DNA of 64,000 nucleotides from Prorocentrum cordatum (GCA_963575745.1 CAUYUJ010015713.1:211336-275335); one strand, 5' to 3'; positions 50,746 to 62,410 are shown, counted from the first letter of the stretch. Notes: generated from the letters alone by a model not told the origin. Numbers and translations are program-made.

Positions 50746-52258
50746 TGATAGAGGAGTCGATCCATTGATAGCAGTGTGTCGTTTGGACCTACATGTGTTG
50801 ATAGCAGTGTCTCGTTTGGACCTACATCCATTGATCGCAGTGTCTTGTTTGTACCTACGTGCGTTGATAGCAGTGTCTCGTTTGGACCTACATGTGTTGA
50901 TAACAGTGTCTCGTTTGGATCTACACCCACTGATAACACTGTTCCGTTTGGACCTACATGTGTCGATAGCAGTGTCTCGTTTGGACCTACACATGTTGAT
51001 AGCAGTGTCTCGTTTGGACCTACATCCATTGATAGCACTGTTCCGTTTGGACCTACATGTGTTGATAGCAGTGTCTCGTTTGAACTTACATGTGTTGATA
51101 GCAGTGTCTCATTTGGACATACATCCATTGATAACAAGGTTGCGTTTGGGCAGCGTCTCCTTTGGACCTACATGTGTTGTTAGCAGTGTCTCGTTTGGAC
51201 CTACATGTGTTGATATCAGTCCCCTTTGGACCTACATCCATTGATAGCAGTGTCTTGTTTGTACCTACATGCGTTGATAGCAGTGTCTCTCTTGGACCTA
51301 CACGTGTTGATAGCAGTGTCTCTTTTGGATCTACACCCACTGATCCCATTGTCTCGTTTGGACCTACATGTGTTGTTCGCAGTGTTGCGTTTTGACCTAC
51401 ATGTGTTGATCGCAGTGTCTCGTTTGGACCTACATCCATTGATGGCAGTGTCTCGTTTGTACCTACATGCGTTGATAGCAGTGTCTCGTTTGGACCTACA
51501 TGTGTTGATAGCAGTGTCTCGTTTGAACCTACATCCATTGATAGCACTGTTCCGTTTGGACCTACATGCGTTGATGGCAGTGTCTCGTTTGGACCTACAT
51601 GTGTTGATAGCAGTGTCTCGTTTGGATCTACACCCACTGATCCCATTGTCTCGTTTGGACCTACATGTGTTGTTCGCAGTGTTGCGTTTTGACCTACATG
51701 TGTTGATAGCAGTGTCTCGTTTGGACCTACATCCATTGATGGCAGTGTCTCGTTTGTACCTACATGCGTTGATAGCAGTGTCTCGTTTGGACCTACATGT
51801 GTGGATAGCAGTGTCTCGTTTGAACCTACATCCATTGATAGCACTGTTCCGTTTGGACCTACATGCGTTGATGGCAGTGTCTCGTTTGGACCTACATGTG
51901 TTGATAGCAGTGTCTCGTTTGGACATACATCCATTGATAGCAAGGTTGCGTTTGGACCTACATGTACATGTGTTGATAGCAGTGTCTCGTTTGGACCTAC
52001 ATCCATTGATAGCAGTGTCTTGTTTGTACCTACGCGCGTTGATAGCAGTGTCTCGTTTGGACCTACATGTGTTGATAGCAGTGTCTCGTTTGGACCTACA
52101 TCCATTGATAGCACTGTTCCGTTTGGACCTACATGCGTTGATAGCAGTGTCTCGTTTGGACCTACATGTGTTGATAGCAGTGTCTCGTTTGGACATACAT
52201 CCATTGAACGCAAGGTTGCGTTTGGACCTACATGTCTTCATAGCAGTGTCTCGTTTCT
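50745..52258 (+). repeat. 33-bp minisatellite inside the Rep/helicase frame
   Basis: About 45 units of 33 bp. Each starts GTTGATAGCAGTGTCTCGTT and continues with a GGACCTACAT block, with variants (CCATTGATAGCACTGTTCCG; CACCCACTGATCCCATTGTC). A higher-order repeat is visible: about 305 bp at 51405-51700 recurs at about 51710-52000. 33 is divisible by 3, so reading frames persist (VDSSVSFGPTC in one, LIAVSRLDLHV in another), but the Rep frame meets stops (TGA 51242). The same 21-nt core is dispersed singly in spacers at 41-42, 47 and 58 kb. Confidence 0.95.
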
Positions 52259-52261
52259 TCG

Positions 52262-55200
52262 TCCTTCGAGGTCGCACGGCGCCTCATCAACCTGGAGGAG
52301 CTCGAGTACTCTCTCGCGACCGACGAGGAGCCCTGCGAGGCAGCCTGCCAGAGCCGCTTCAGCTCGCCAGAGATCATTTCTGTCTTCGGCGACGTGATCC
52401 GCCGGCTGCGGCTCTTGAAAGGCACTCGGGCGGCGATTGGCAGGAAAGGCTTCGGCACTGACCTCCAGATCCTGTCAGAGGCGTCGGCGGGGGATTTTAT
52501 GGAGGCGCTAAACATCGCTAAGCCGGGCGACTGCATCGGCTCCGCCATTTCACGCCCGGGCACGCCTGCGAAGGTCAAGACTGCCCTCAGGACGTTGCTT
52601 CTCAGCACTTCCGATGTCCCTGGCACGGAGGGGCGGAAAACCGCACTCCGCTTCGACGGGCACGGCAACAACCTCAAGTTCGGCGCGGCCAGCTTCTTCG
52701 TCACACCGAACTTCGCAGACACGTACAGCCCGTTGGTCCTCCAGCTTCACGAAGGGCCCGGAAAGCGGAGCCACTTAGACATTCGCGGGGGCGCGGTTGG
52801 CGCGGTGGCCAGAGCCGGCGGCGCTTCTCAGCCTGCTGGCCCTGACCTGCGGAGTCCAGCTCCGACCATGCCTTCTCTGGAGCGGATGCACCAGATAGTG
52901 GCAGCAGACCCGCGGGCGCAGGCCAAGTTCTTCCTGTTGATGACGGAGCTTCACTACCGCTACATCATCGGCTTAGAGCGCCTGTTTGTTGGCCGCACAA
53001 CGCTAGCCCGACAGGCGGTGACAACGGAGGACGACGTGGCAGCGTCTCTGCAGCCGTGCGTGGCCCCAGGCACCACTGATGTGCAAGCGCCTTTCGAAGC
53101 ACAGGGTCGGGGCTTCACGCACGGCCACGGCAAAGGCCACAGCGTCATCGGGCCTACGATGGCGTGGCTGCGGTCGGCAGTGGTCGGAGGCCTGCGCACC
53201 GCCGCTCGGGAGCTGCGAACTGCGCTTCTTTCCACCGCGGAGACCGTGCAGTACGAAGCTGCCAACGAGCCCGCACGGCAGCTGGGGCTTCCTGACGTCG
53301 CGCCAGAGCCTTTCACAGCCAGGCAGCAACGACAGAGCCGCATGGACGGAGGGGAAGAGGAGGACGGCACCCTGCGCGACGAGGTGCCTCTCGGCCCGCC
53401 AGTGGAGCAGCCGCACCTGGTGGAGGAGCGAGCGCGGGCAGCCGCAGAGAACCGGATGCCTGCAATCGGCGCTGCAGCGTACCGGGGCCTCCCGCTCACA
53501 GGAGCCTTTCAGTCTACGTTTCCAAGCTACCGCCAACGAACTAGCTTCGGGCAGCTAGGTGGCGCTCCTCAGCCTGCCATGGCAGCCAGCCATGCTAGCC
53601 TCTTCCAGACGAACGAGGATGGAGCGATTCAGGAAGTCCTCAAGCCCGATGGCTCGCCGGCTTCGGTCGAGGAGATTACCGCAGATGCGGAGGCTTGGGC
53701 GGTAGCGTTTAGCCATGACTTCTTTTGCAACATCTGCTCCAACCACGAGCACGACTGCACCGAGACGTGCGTCAAGTACGTCAAGAAGAAGCTCGAGGCC
53801 AAAGAGAGTCTGCGCTCGAACAGAACCCCGTCGTGCCGCTTCTGGTTCTTTCGCATCCAGCAGCTATGTCTAGCAGGCCGCACCAAGCGAGTGCGTCGGC
53901 GCGGCAAGCCTTTGGTCCGGACTCCGTTCATCGACTTCTCTGATGACCGCAACCAGCGGTGCCGCTGCCAGGTCAAACGCGACCAGCCGTTCAGGAGCTC
54001 CAGCAACGACGTCTCTCAAGTGACCAGCCGGTGCAACGTGGATTTCCAGTTCTTGATGTGCGCGCCTGACGAGTCTGCCGAGGCAGCAAAAGTGCTTCAG
54101 CCTGGTGGTGCTCCTCAGCCTGCCCAGGACGGGCTGCCTGCGGCCGCCCCAGCTCAGCTGGCCAAGCGCAGAAGGCTTACCAAGAAGACGGCCAGCATGA
54201 AGAACCCAGAGTCGGCAATCGCATTGCGCTCATCCAAACAACTCGGCGGCCGCAAAAAGTGGCTCTACGGTTGTGGCTCCTTGCATCCGACAGATGCATC
54301 TGTCGTGGAGAGCTTCCAAGCTGCTTTCCAGAAGGCTTTCTCCATGGACTTCTACATCACGAAGTACCAGGGCAAGATGATGGAGTCCATGACGCCGCTC
54401 TTCCAGTCTATGCTCACCGGCATGCAGCGTCTGGAGCAGCAGGAGAGGGACGAGAAGGAGGAGGAAGCCCGGAAGGTGCTCAGTGAGGGCGGCGCTGATG
54501 GCGAGGACCAGACGCTGGCCAAACGGGGCCGGACGCGCGAGGATCTCGCTCGCCGCGCTCGGCGGGTCTGTATCCGCCTGGCGTCGATGGCGAACCGGTG
54601 CTTCTGGCTCTCCACGACGGAGGTGGCCGTGCATATCCTCACAGGCGGCGACTGCCTCCAGTCGCACCACAATGTGCGGCTCTTCACGAGACAACTACAG
54701 TGGGCCTGCCAGCAGTGCAAACGCTTGCTAAACCATGAAGGTTCGGGCGAGGAGACGCATAATGATCAGGTGCCAATACAAGCAGTCCGCATCCAGATCC
54801 CTGACGCCGACAACGAGGAGGAGGACGCAGCAGGTGACACCAGCGGTGCTCCTCAGCCTCCTGGAGACACCCCTGCTGGTGATGAGCAAGGTGGCGGTGC
54901 GGAGTGCGAGGACATGCACGCGTGCACCACCAGCACGAACACGGCCGACGACTACGCCCACAGAGGCCCTCGCCTGCAGACCATGCCGTACTACGTCTAC
55001 AGGATGTACGTCCGGCGAGTCCTGAAGCCGAGCCGGGTCAAAGCTTCTGGACCGCGATTCTTCGCCTTCGAGAGCCACTACGTCATGGCTCCGCGGTACA
55101 TGCAGGAGGTCCGGTTGACGCGGAGTCACGTCCCCACCATCGATGGCTTCCAGTGCCCGACCTGGGCACAGGACCCCGAGCAGAACTCGCTCTTCAAGGC

Positions 55201-58015
55201 CCTCCTCTTCACGCCTTGGGCGTGCGAGTGTCCCCTCTCTTGTGGCTGCGTTACTCAGTACAGCCATATGCTGAGGAACTGCGACTGCCCCGCCGTGCGC
55301 CCATACTCGTTCGAGCGGGCGTGGCGGCTTCGGTGCGCGGAGATCCACGTGTTGGCAGCGCGCGCAGACTCCAGGAGCCGCCTGGCCCGCAAGAGGCTCG
55401 TGCTCGCGGACACGACCCTCTTCTCCGAGCTGAAAGAGCCCCGGGCGAACCTCGAGGAGGGCGAGCTGGTGCTCCTCAGCCTAGCGCACTTCGCAAGGTC
55501 CCAGCTGGCGCGGCGCATGCCAGCGGAGGCGGCACGGCGCATCCTCGCCTTCAGTGACCACCACTGCCGGTGGCACGAGGAACAGTGCACCCTGGCGGAG
55601 TTCTGCGCGCACGTGGCGCGAGACGTGCTGGCGCACGTGGACCTCGCGGCGGAGGCGCGGGTTAAGCCTCGGCCAGCAACGACTGCACACCTCGAGGCGG
55701 ATGAAGACTCCGCGAGCGATGCCGAAGGGCTCAAGGGGCGAGTCCCGCTGGAGCTCGTTGACGTGGGTGGAGGCGGCGGCAGCGACGTAGAGGAGGACGT
55801 GGAGGACGCCGAGATTACCGAGATCTCCCGGTTTCCGCTGCGGGACCACGTCAGAGCAACCGAGCTGGCCCTACAGCAAGACCAACTGCAGCGCTTGGAC
55901 CAGAAGGGCCGCCTCAGCTACGCCGATAAGCAGTTGAAGAACCTCGACCGAGCGTACAGCGGCATGCTGCAGCCCAGCTTTGCACTGCCAGCCAGCAGCG
56001 GCGCGCGGGAACATCAGGGCACGCGGCTGGACGAGACCTTTTCTGACATGCTCGCCCTACAGCGGCAAAGCATTGCGCTCCAAAAGAAGCAAGCGAGCCC
56101 GGATGGAGAGATCTTGCCCGATGCTGCGGACGACTGGCTCCCCAGCGGTGCTCCTCAGCCTGCTGCCGAGGACGCCCAACCAGAACTCGTTCCGCAGCTC
56201 TTGGCCATGCAGGGCCCGGCGGCTGTTGCGTGGAAGCTCGTCACTGATGCCCACTGCACGGAGGAGCAGATTGACGCGGTGGCGTTGTTTGCGTTGTCTC
56301 TGCAGAAACGTTTTGACGGCAGACCAGACAAGACAACGCATCTCCTCCCCGTGGCGTCCGCGACAGGCAACCACAGAGCGATCTGGCTCGGTGGAGGCGG
56401 TGTCGGCAAGACGCGCACCCTCTCCAAAGTGGTGGAGCCGATGGCCATCACTTACTTCGGCGAGCAGGGGTACCTCGGCAAAGCGCAGTCCAACCACGCC
56501 GCACACAACCTCGGCCCGCGCGGCAGGACCATGCATTCCTCCAATGGCCTGCTCATGTCGGATTCCATGCAGACAGCCAGGCTGCGCTTGACGCCACAGA
56601 CGCAGAAAAAGCTGGATCGCCTCACAGGCACACTCGGCGTCGACGTGATCGATGAGCTGGGTGCTGTGCCGGGGCCTTTGCTGCATGCAGATGCACTGCG
56701 CACGACCTACGGCAGGGCGTTGCGCTACAACCTGGACCCCGCGAAGTACATGCGCCCGCAGGAGACGTGGGGACGCATGCCTGTGAAGATCTTGTGCGGG
56801 GACTTCTACCAGTTGCCGCCAGTCCCCGCCACCGCTTCCCTGCTGGCGCCTCACGCGGGCCAGTCCTACGAACACCAACAGGGTAGGAAGTTGCTCGCCG
56901 ACATCGAGTACGTCATCGATTTCGTGCAGATGCAGCGCTTTACAGACCCGTTGCAACTCGAGGTTCTCCACGCCATGAGAACTCCAGGCGGAAAAAAGAT
57001 CTCTGACGAGAGCTGGCAGGCGATCGTCAAAACAGAGGTCGTTAGCCCTAGCGGTGCTGCTCAGCCTGCTGCCAGCAGCAGCGAAGCCGCTCAGCCACCT
57101 CAGTGGGACCCTCGGTTGCGTGCAGCACGAGGCTGGTACGAGTCGGCCTATGAGTGGCGCATCGTCTCTTACGCCATGCATGCACAGGCCAAGCTTGATG
57201 CGCACGATGCTGGCCAGCTGCTCTTTTACGTCCCAGCAATCGACAGACCAGCTGCGCGCCTCGCGAAGCCTGATTTCGACGAGATGCGCGCGGAGCCCAA
57301 CATCGGCGCTACCGCAAAAATGCCGGGGCTGCTGCCGCTCTTCGTTGGCATGGAGGTCATCCTGACAGAATCCGTCTTGCCGCCGAAGTATGTCCGTGGC
57401 GCGCCAGGCAAAGTGGTAGGCATAGAGCTGCACGCTCTGGAGCCTCCGGTGGAGGGCCGCCCGTCCATTGTCTCGGACGGCGTGGTCGTACTCTACTACA
57501 TGCCAAAGGCCGTCTATGTCAAGATCGATGACAGCGATGAACTTTTCTTGAAGGCCGCGCCGGTGACAGCTGGCAGTGCTTCTCAGCCTGCCGGCCCCGA
57601 CCTGCGCGGAGTGCTCGCGATCACCCCGCAGGCGCGCCCCTGGAAGTTCAAAGCGAAGACAGGTGGCCCGGCCATCGCGGTGTCCAGGACGCAGTTGACC
57701 GTGCTGCCCAAAAAGCAGGGGACTCTGCATGGCGTCCAGGGCAAGACGACGGACCCAGGCTTCATCGTGCACTGGACGTTTCCGCCAGGACTCAAGAAGG
57801 AGTCCATTTGGCTTGCCTACTACGTCAGCCTGTCGCGCCCCAGAAGCTTCAACCAACTCTTGAGCCACGGCTTGCCTGACCGGAGCATCATCGAATCCGG
57901 CCCCCCGGAACAGATCGCCAAGGCCTTCGCCGAGCTCTTCACGGACAAGATTGCCGCGACGAAGATCGCTTGCGCGAAGGCCCGACAGCAACTGGGATGG
58001 CCTGCGCGAGCTTGA
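52262..58015 (+). CDS. Helitron-like Rep/helicase, HUH-Y2 Rep and PIF1 helicase part
   Basis: Same reading frame as 47549-50745, open from 52262 to TGA 58015. The formal start at 52394 is GTG, so it is a continuation rather than an independent gene. Counting from 52394: Helitron N-domain [20 protein letters not shown] (about 95); [20 protein letters not shown] (about 176); HUH motif [13 protein letters not shown] (His 243, 245); Cys/His cluster [15 protein letters not shown] (about 445); Y2 motif YITKYQGK (Tyr 654 and 658, the YxxxYxxK of Helitrons). PIF1 helicase: Walker [12 protein letters not shown] (about 1335), Walker B VDVIDELG (about 1415), [11 protein letters not shown] (about 1467), [11 protein letters not shown] (about 1778), [10 protein letters not shown] (about 1808). 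It nicks, unwinds and rejoins DNA by rolling circle. GA(S/P)QPA at 52817, 53561, 54101, 54841, 56141, 57050 and 57576. Confidence 0.85.
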   Translation, partial: SFEVARRLINLEELEYSLATDEEPCEAACQSRFSSPEIISVFGDVIRRLRLLKGTRAAIGRKGFGTDLQILSEASAGDFMEALNIAKPGDCIGSAISRPGTPAKVKTALRTLLLSTSDVPGTEGRKTALRFDGHGNNLKFGAASFFVTPNFADTYSPLVLQLHEGPGKRSHLDIRGGAVGAVARAGGASQPAGPDLRSPAPTMPSLERMHQIVAADPRAQAKFFLLMTELHYRYIIGLERLFVGRTTLARQAVTTEDDVAASLQPCVAPGTTDVQAPFEAQGRGFTHGHGKGHSVIGPTMAWLRSAVVGGLRTAARELRTALLSTAETVQYEAANEPARQLGLPDVAPEPFTARQQRQSRMDGGEEEDGTLRDEVPLGPPVEQPHLVEERARAAAENRMPAIGAAAYRGLPLTGAFQSTFPSYRQRTSFGQLGGAPQPAMAASHASLFQTNEDGAIQEVLKPDGSPASVEEITADAEAWAVAFSHDFFCNICSNHEHDCTETCVKYVKKKLEAKESLRSNRTPSCRFWFFRIQQLCLAGRTKRVRRRGKPLVRTPFIDFSDDRNQRCRCQVKRDQPFRSSSNDVSQVTSRCNVDFQFLMCAPDESAEAAKVLQPGGAPQPAQDGLPAAAPAQLAKRRRLTKKTASMKNPESAIALRSSKQLGGRKKWLYGCGSLHPTDASVVESFQAAFQKAFSMDFYITKYQGKMMESMTPLFQSMLTGMQRLEQQERDEKEEEARKVLSEGGADGEDQTLAKRGRTREDLARRARRVCIRLASMANRCFWLSTTEVAVHILTGGDCLQSHHNVRLFTRQLQWACQQCKRLLNHEGSGEETHNDQVPIQAVRIQIPDADNEEEDAAGDTSGAPQPPGDTPAGDEQGGGAECEDMHACTTSTNTADDYAHRGPRLQTMPYYVYRMYVRRVLKPSRVKASGPRFFAFESHYVMAPRYMQEVRLTRSHVPTIDGFQCPTWAQDPEQNSLFKALLFTPWACECPLSCGCVTQYSHMLRNCDCPAVRPYSFERAWRLRCAEIHVLAARADSRSRLARKRLVLADTTLFSELKEPRANLEEGELVLLSLAHFARSQLARRMPAEAARRILAFSDHHCRWHEEQCTLAEFCAHVARDVLAHVDLAAEARVKPRPATTAHLEADEDSASDAEGLKGRVPLELVDVGGGGGSDVEEDVEDAEITEISRFPLRDHVRATELALQQDQLQRLDQKGRLSYADKQLKNLDRAYSGMLQPSFALPASSGAREHQGTRLDETFSDMLALQRQSIALQKKQASPDGEILPDAADDWLPSGAPQPAAEDAQPELVPQLLAMQGPAAVAWKLVTDAHCTEEQIDAVALFALSLQKRFDGRPDKTTHLLPVASATGNHRAIWLGGGGVGKTRTLSKVVEPMAITYFGEQGYLGKAQSNHAAHNLGPRGRTMHSSNGLLMSDSMQTARLRLTPQTQKKLDRLTGTLGVDVIDELGAVPGPLLHADALRTTYGRALRYNLDPAKYMRPQETWGRMPVKILCGDFYQLPPVPATASLLAPHAGQSYEHQQGRKLLADIEYVIDFVQMQRFTDPLQLEVLHAMRTPGGKKISDESWQAIVKTEVVSPSGAAQPAASSSEAAQPPQWDPRLRAARGWYESAYEWRIVSYAMHAQAKLDAHDAGQLLFYVPAIDRPAARLAKPDFDEMRAEPNIGATAKMPGLLPLFVGMEVILTESVLPPKYVRGAPGKVVGIELHALEPPVEGRPSIVSDGVVVLYYMPKAVYVKIDDSDELFLKAAPVTAGSASQPAGPDLRGVLAITPQARPWKFKAKTGGPAIAVSRTQLTVLPKKQGTLHGVQGKTTDPGFIVHWTFPPGLKKESIWLAYYVSLSRPRSFNQLLSHGLPDRSIIESGPPEQIAKAFAELFTDKIAATKIACAKARQQLGWPARA

Positions 58016-58029
58016 GGAGCCATGAGATG

Positions 58030-58255
58030 CAGGTTGCGTTGTGGCGGTGCTGTTCAGTCTGTCCGTCTGCATTCGCGTGGTGCTTCTCAGCCTGCATGCG
58101 CGCGGTGCTTCTCAGCCTGCGCTCGTGTGCAGCTGTGCGCGGTGAGCCTGCGCGTGTCGCGGAATGCTTTTCAGCCTGCGCGTGTCTGCAATGCTTGTCA
58201 GCCTGCACGGTTTGCAGCTTCTCCGCTTCGCACGCCGCTCCTCAGCGCGGTCCTC
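58030..58255 (+). repeat. Cluster of 20-nt motif copies after the Rep/helicase stop
   Basis: GGTGCTTCTCAGCCTGC at 58078 and 58107 and diverged copies near 58162 and 58187 (AATGCTTTTCAGCCTGCGC, AATGCTTGTCAGCCTGCAC), at 25-55-bp spacing. Confidence 0.85.
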
Positions 58256-58319
58256 TGAAAAAAGGACAGTCATCATCTCATCGTCGCACTCATCATCACA
58301 CTCATCATCATCATTCATT

Positions 58320-58575
58320 GCCAGCGTTGATAGCAGTGTCTCGTTTTTACACGACTCCCACTGTTGATGGCAATGTCTCGTTTTGACACACTTCCAGCGT
58401 TGATAGCAGTGTCTCCTTTTTACACGACTCCCACCATTCACAGCAAAGTTTCGTTTTGACACACTGCGAGCGTTGATAGCAGTATCTCCTTTTTACACGA
58501 CTGCCACCATTGATAGCAGTGTCTCGTTTTGACACATTTCCAGCGTTGATAGCAGTGTCTCCTTTTTACAGGACT
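58320..58575 (+). repeat. GTTGATAGCAGTGTCTC repeats, 3' spacer form
   Basis: Seven alternating units of about 30-35 bp, GCGTTGATAGCAGTGTCTCG / TTTTGACACACTTCCA and CTTTTTACACGACTCCCACC. Same 21-nt core as the 50.7-52.3-kb array, different filler. Last copy of either cluster motif in the window. Confidence 0.9.
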
Positions 58576-59630
58576 CCGAACTACAACTACTACTTCACTG
58601 TTACCACTGTTTCATCTTTCCTGCTCTTATTGCTACTACTACTGCGACTGTTACTGCTGCTGCATGCCTCCAGCTATGCTTCTACATATCGATGTTAGGT
58701 TGCTTTGCCGGGATAATTGTTTTTTTGGGAATGTTGGTGGCTGCCTGGGCGGCCATGGGCTTCTGAGAGTCGAGAAAAGGCGAGAAAGCCGAAATCCATT
58801 ATAATCATAATAAGAATAAGAATCAAAACGAATAAGCATAATAATAATAACAATATTGAGAATGATAATAATAATAACAATAATAATAATACTTACTCAC
58901 TGCATGGAGCTCCCCATATGTGCATCTCATGTTTTATGTCATGCCGTGGTGAGCATCTGTTCATGAGCGGTCGACTACAATAGCGCGTCCACGTGGGCGA
59001 CAGGGCCGACGAAGACGAGTGACCCCTAATGCGAGTGATTGCGTATGAGTCAGAGTGAGCTTTGAGTATGGTTGAATGCAAGCCTCTTCCTCTTCATCCC
59101 CCCTCCTCAGCTGCCAGGCCTTCCCCTTTTTCAGCCCGTGGTAGCTTTGGAGCTTCCCACATGTGCATATGTTGTAGGATAGTTGGCAGTGGGATATGTA
59201 AGACGAGCGTTTAGCCACACAAGGCCATAAGTGCATGTCATGCTGGAGGATAGTGCCACGGTGAGCATGTCCAACGATCCCCGCACACAACCACCGCCCC
59301 CCCTCGCAGTCACCCCCTAGGAATATGTATATATATATATATGTATATATATACATAAACATATGTATGTATATATATATGCCCTGGACTTCGGAACGAA
59401 CGTTCTGCTCGCGTCAAGGACCTTCGAGCAAAACGCCCTCCTCCTCCTCCTCCTCCTCCTCCTCCTGTTCCTCCGCCCCCTCCCTTCTCCTGCTCCTGCT
59501 CCTCCTCCTCATCCTCCTGCTCCCCCTCCCCCATCCGCACCCCCATGCCCTTCCTCACGATCCCCCGCCTCCTCCTCCTCCTCCTGTTCCTCCTCCTCAT
59601 CCTCGTTCCTGTAATTTCCCTCCCTGTTGA
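58576..59630. other. No gene; short microsatellites and dispersed fragments
   Basis: ATAATAATA tract 58798-58895; TATATATG tract 59322-59385; CTCCTC tracts 59438-59600. TGTTAGGTTGCTTTGCCGGG at about 58694 matches 17396. CATGGAGCTCCCCATATGTG at about 58902 matches 61601. Confidence 0.7.
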
Positions 59631-59631
59631 G

Positions 59632-61118
59632 CCCAGAAACAAGCGAACCGCCTGAGACATCCCCACAATATGGCCGCGAACGTGCCCGTGCAACCACCCC
59701 TGGCGGCTCCCCATAGGGGTGCTGCAACCAGCGCCCCGCTTGAGACATCGTCACAATCTGCTCTCCAAGCGAAGGATGTTGAGCCCAGAAACAAGCAAAC
59801 CGCCTGAGACATCCCCACAAAATGGCCGCGAACGAGCCCGTGCAACCACCCCTGGCGGCTCCCCTTAGGGGTGCTGAAACCAGCGCCCCGCCTGAGACAT
59901 CCTCACAATCTGCTCTCCAAGCGAAGGATGTTGAGCCCAGAAACAGGCAAACCGCCTGAGACATCCCCACAAAATGGCCGCGAACGAGCCCGTGCAACCA
60001 CCCCTGGCGGCTCCCCTTAGGGGTGCTGAAACCAGCGCCCCGCCTGAGACATCCTCACAATCTGCTCCCCAAGCGAAGGATGTTGGGCCCAGAAACAAGC
60101 AAACCGCCTGAGACATCCCCACAAAATGGCCGCGAACGAGCCCGTGCAACCACCCCTGGCGTCTCCCCTTAGGGGTGCTGAAACCAGCGCCCCGCCTGAG
60201 ACATCCTCACAATCTGCTCTCCAAGCGAAGGATGTTGGGCCCGGAAACAAGCAAACCGCTTGAGACATCCCCACAAAATGGCCGCGAACGAGCCCGTGCA
60301 AACACCCCTGGCGGCTCCCCTTAGTGGTGCTGAAACCGCGCCCCGCCTGAGATCCTCACAATTGCTCTCCAAGCGAAGGATGTTGAGCCCAGAAACAAGC
60401 AAACCGCCTGAGACATCCCCACAAAATGGCCGCGAACGAGCCCGTGCAACCACCCCTGGCGGCTCCCCTTAGGGGTGCTGAAACCAGCGCCCCGCCTGAG
60501 ACATCCTCACAATCTGCTCTCCAAGCGAAGGATGTTGGGCCCAGAAACAAGCAAACCGCCTGAGACATCCCCACAAAATGGCCGCGAACGAGCCCGTGCA
60601 ACCACCCCTGGCGGCTCCCCTTAGGGGTGCTGAAACCAGCGCCCCGCCTGAGACATCCTCACAATCTGCTCCCCAAGCGAAGGATGTTGGGCCCGGAAAC
60701 AAGCAAACCGCTTGAGACATCCCCACAAAATGGCCGCGAACGAGCCCGTGCAACCACCATTGGCGGCTCCCCTTAGGGTGCTGAAACCAGCGCCCCGCCT
60801 GAGACATCCTCACAATCTGCTCTCCAAGCGAAGGATGTTGAGCCCAGAAACAAGCAAACCGCTTGAGACATCCCCACAAAATGGCCGCGAACGAGCTCGT
60901 GCAAACACCCCTGGCGGCTCCCCTTAGGGGTGCTGAAACCAGCGCCCCGCCTGAGACATCCTCACAATCTGCTCTCCAAGCGAAGGATGTTGAGCCCAGA
61001 AACAAGCAAACCGCTTGAGACATCCCCACAAAATGGCCGCGAACGAGCCCGTGCAAACACCCTTGGCGGCTCCCCTTAGGGGTGTTCAAACCAGCGCCCC
61101 GCTTGAGACATCCTCCAA
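59632..61118. repeat. 152-bp satellite
   Basis: About ten head-to-tail units with exact 152-bp spacing. Each has GCAAACCGCCTGAGACATCC then CCACAAAATGGCCGCGAACG, GGCTCCCCTTAGGGGTGCTG and CGCCCCGCCTGAGACATCCT. The GAGACATCC element occurs twice per unit, about 76 bp apart, so the unit is itself an old dimer. Continuous - strand frames are a result of the repeat. Confidence 0.97.
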
Positions 61119-61125
61119 ATCTGAT

Positions 61126-61490
61126 GCGTGTTGAGTAAGTATGAGTATGAGTAGGTCTGAGTATGAGTATGCCTGAGTATGAGTAAGTCTGTGTATGAGT
61201 AAGTCTGTGTATGAGTAAGTCTGGGTATGAGTAGGTCTGTGTATGAGAAACTCTGTGTATGTGTACGTCCGGGTATGAGTAAGTCTGAGTATGCGTAATA
61301 CTGTGTATGATTAAGTCTGTGTATGAGTAAGTCTGTGTATGAGTACGTCTGGGTGTGAGGAAGTCTGTGTATGAGTAAGTCTGTGTATGAGTATGTCTGA
61401 GTGTGAGTAAGTCTGAGTATGAGTAGGTCTGAGTATGAGTAAGTCAGAGTATGAGTAAGTCTGAGTATGAGTAGGTCTGAGTATGAGGAA
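61126..61490. repeat. GAGTATGAGTAAGTCT minisatellite
   Basis: TGAGTATGAGTAAGTCTGTG variants of 11-16 bp, followed by a short purine tract (61488-61530). 61531-61780 has no gene; AAGAACCCAATCTTAGGATA at 61553 recurs at 63160 and 63270. Confidence 0.9.
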
Positions 61491-61780
61491 AGAGGAGGAG
61501 GGGAGGAGGAAAGAGGAGGAGGGAGAGGGAGTAGGAGGCGCCCAAGTAATATCAAGAACCCAATCTTAGGATATGGGGAATAATAACAATACTTATTCAC
61601 TGCGTGGAGCTCCCCATATGTGCATCTATTCGCATGGACCTGTCCGCCGTGAATGTCTAGGCGCAAGAGCTGTCGAATATACACGGGCTTCAGTTGTGAC
61701 GGTCTGGACATATCTAATTGCGAATGAATTGGAGTGTGAATGAGCCTCAGTAGTACGAGCGCGTCTTTGTGCATGAGCCT

Positions 61781-62410
61781 GGGGCCTCCTGGGGCCTCCT
61801 GAAACCTACTGGGGCTTCCTGGGGTCTCCAGGAGCCTCTTGGGGCCTCCTGGGACCTCCTAGGGAGGTTTCGTGCCCCAGGAGAGGCGCAATCTATAGCA
61901 ACAGACGTACATAAAACATTGCGGATTAGAGCCACAGGAGAAGGGCAATATATAGGAACACGCGTAAACACCAAGGACTCGTGCCCCAGGAGAGGCCCAA
62001 TATATAGGAACATAAGTAAAACATGTAGGATTGTGTACACAGGAGAAGGACAATCTATAGAAACATACGTATAACATCAAAGAATCGTGCTCCAGGTGAG
62101 GCCCAATCGATAGGAGCATACGTAAAACACATGGGATTGGAGCCACTCCTGTTGCCTTCTGAGGCCTCCTGCTCCTGGGGCCTCTCGGGGCCTCCTGTTG
62201 CCTTCCGAGGCCTCCTGGCGCTTCCTGTTGCCTCCTGGGGCCTCCTGTGGTTTCCTGAGGCCTTCTGGAGCTTCCTGGGGCCTCCTGGAGCCTCTTGGGA
62301 CATCCTGTGGCCTCTTGAGTCTTTCTGTGGCCTCCTGATGCCTCCTGGGACCTCATGTGGTCTCCTGGGGCATCCTGGAGCCTGTTGGAGCCTCCTGTGG
62401 CATCCTGAGA
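61781..62410. repeat. GGGGCCTCCTGG minisatellites around a 54-bp repeat
   Basis: CCTGGGGCCTCCTGG tracts at 61780-61865 and 62145-62410 flank five units of about 54 bp (61870-62140) containing CCCCAGGAGAGGCCCAATAT then ATAGGAACATACGTAAAAC. Confidence 0.85.

Noticed and set aside
51086-52277. Long - strand frames of 350-375 codons (THVGPNETLLS-type repeats)
   Set aside because: The 33-bp unit has no stops in several frames on either strand, so these are mirror frames of the minisatellite.
52226-52461. Frame 1 continuation from the 33-bp array into the Rep region
   Set aside because: The homologous Rep sequence from 52262 onward ([16 protein letters not shown]) is in frame 2, so the frame 1 reading is a shadow.
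56057-58072. 671-codon - strand frame opposite the helicase
   Set aside because: Antisense shadow of the GC-rich PIF1 coding region; contains RLRSTAG/QAEKHRR segments that are the reverse complement of the 20-nt motif, and no known domain.
38534-58130. The 11-nt GTGCTTCTCAG inside the motif as a minimal GT-AG intron
   Set aside because: Too short for spliceosomal removal, and 11 nt would shift the frame in coding copies that are open on both sides.
59632-61089. Repeated - strand frames (SFAAILWGCLRRFACFWAQ-type)
   Set aside because: Generated by the 152-bp satellite; the frame shifts between units because 152 is not a multiple of 3.
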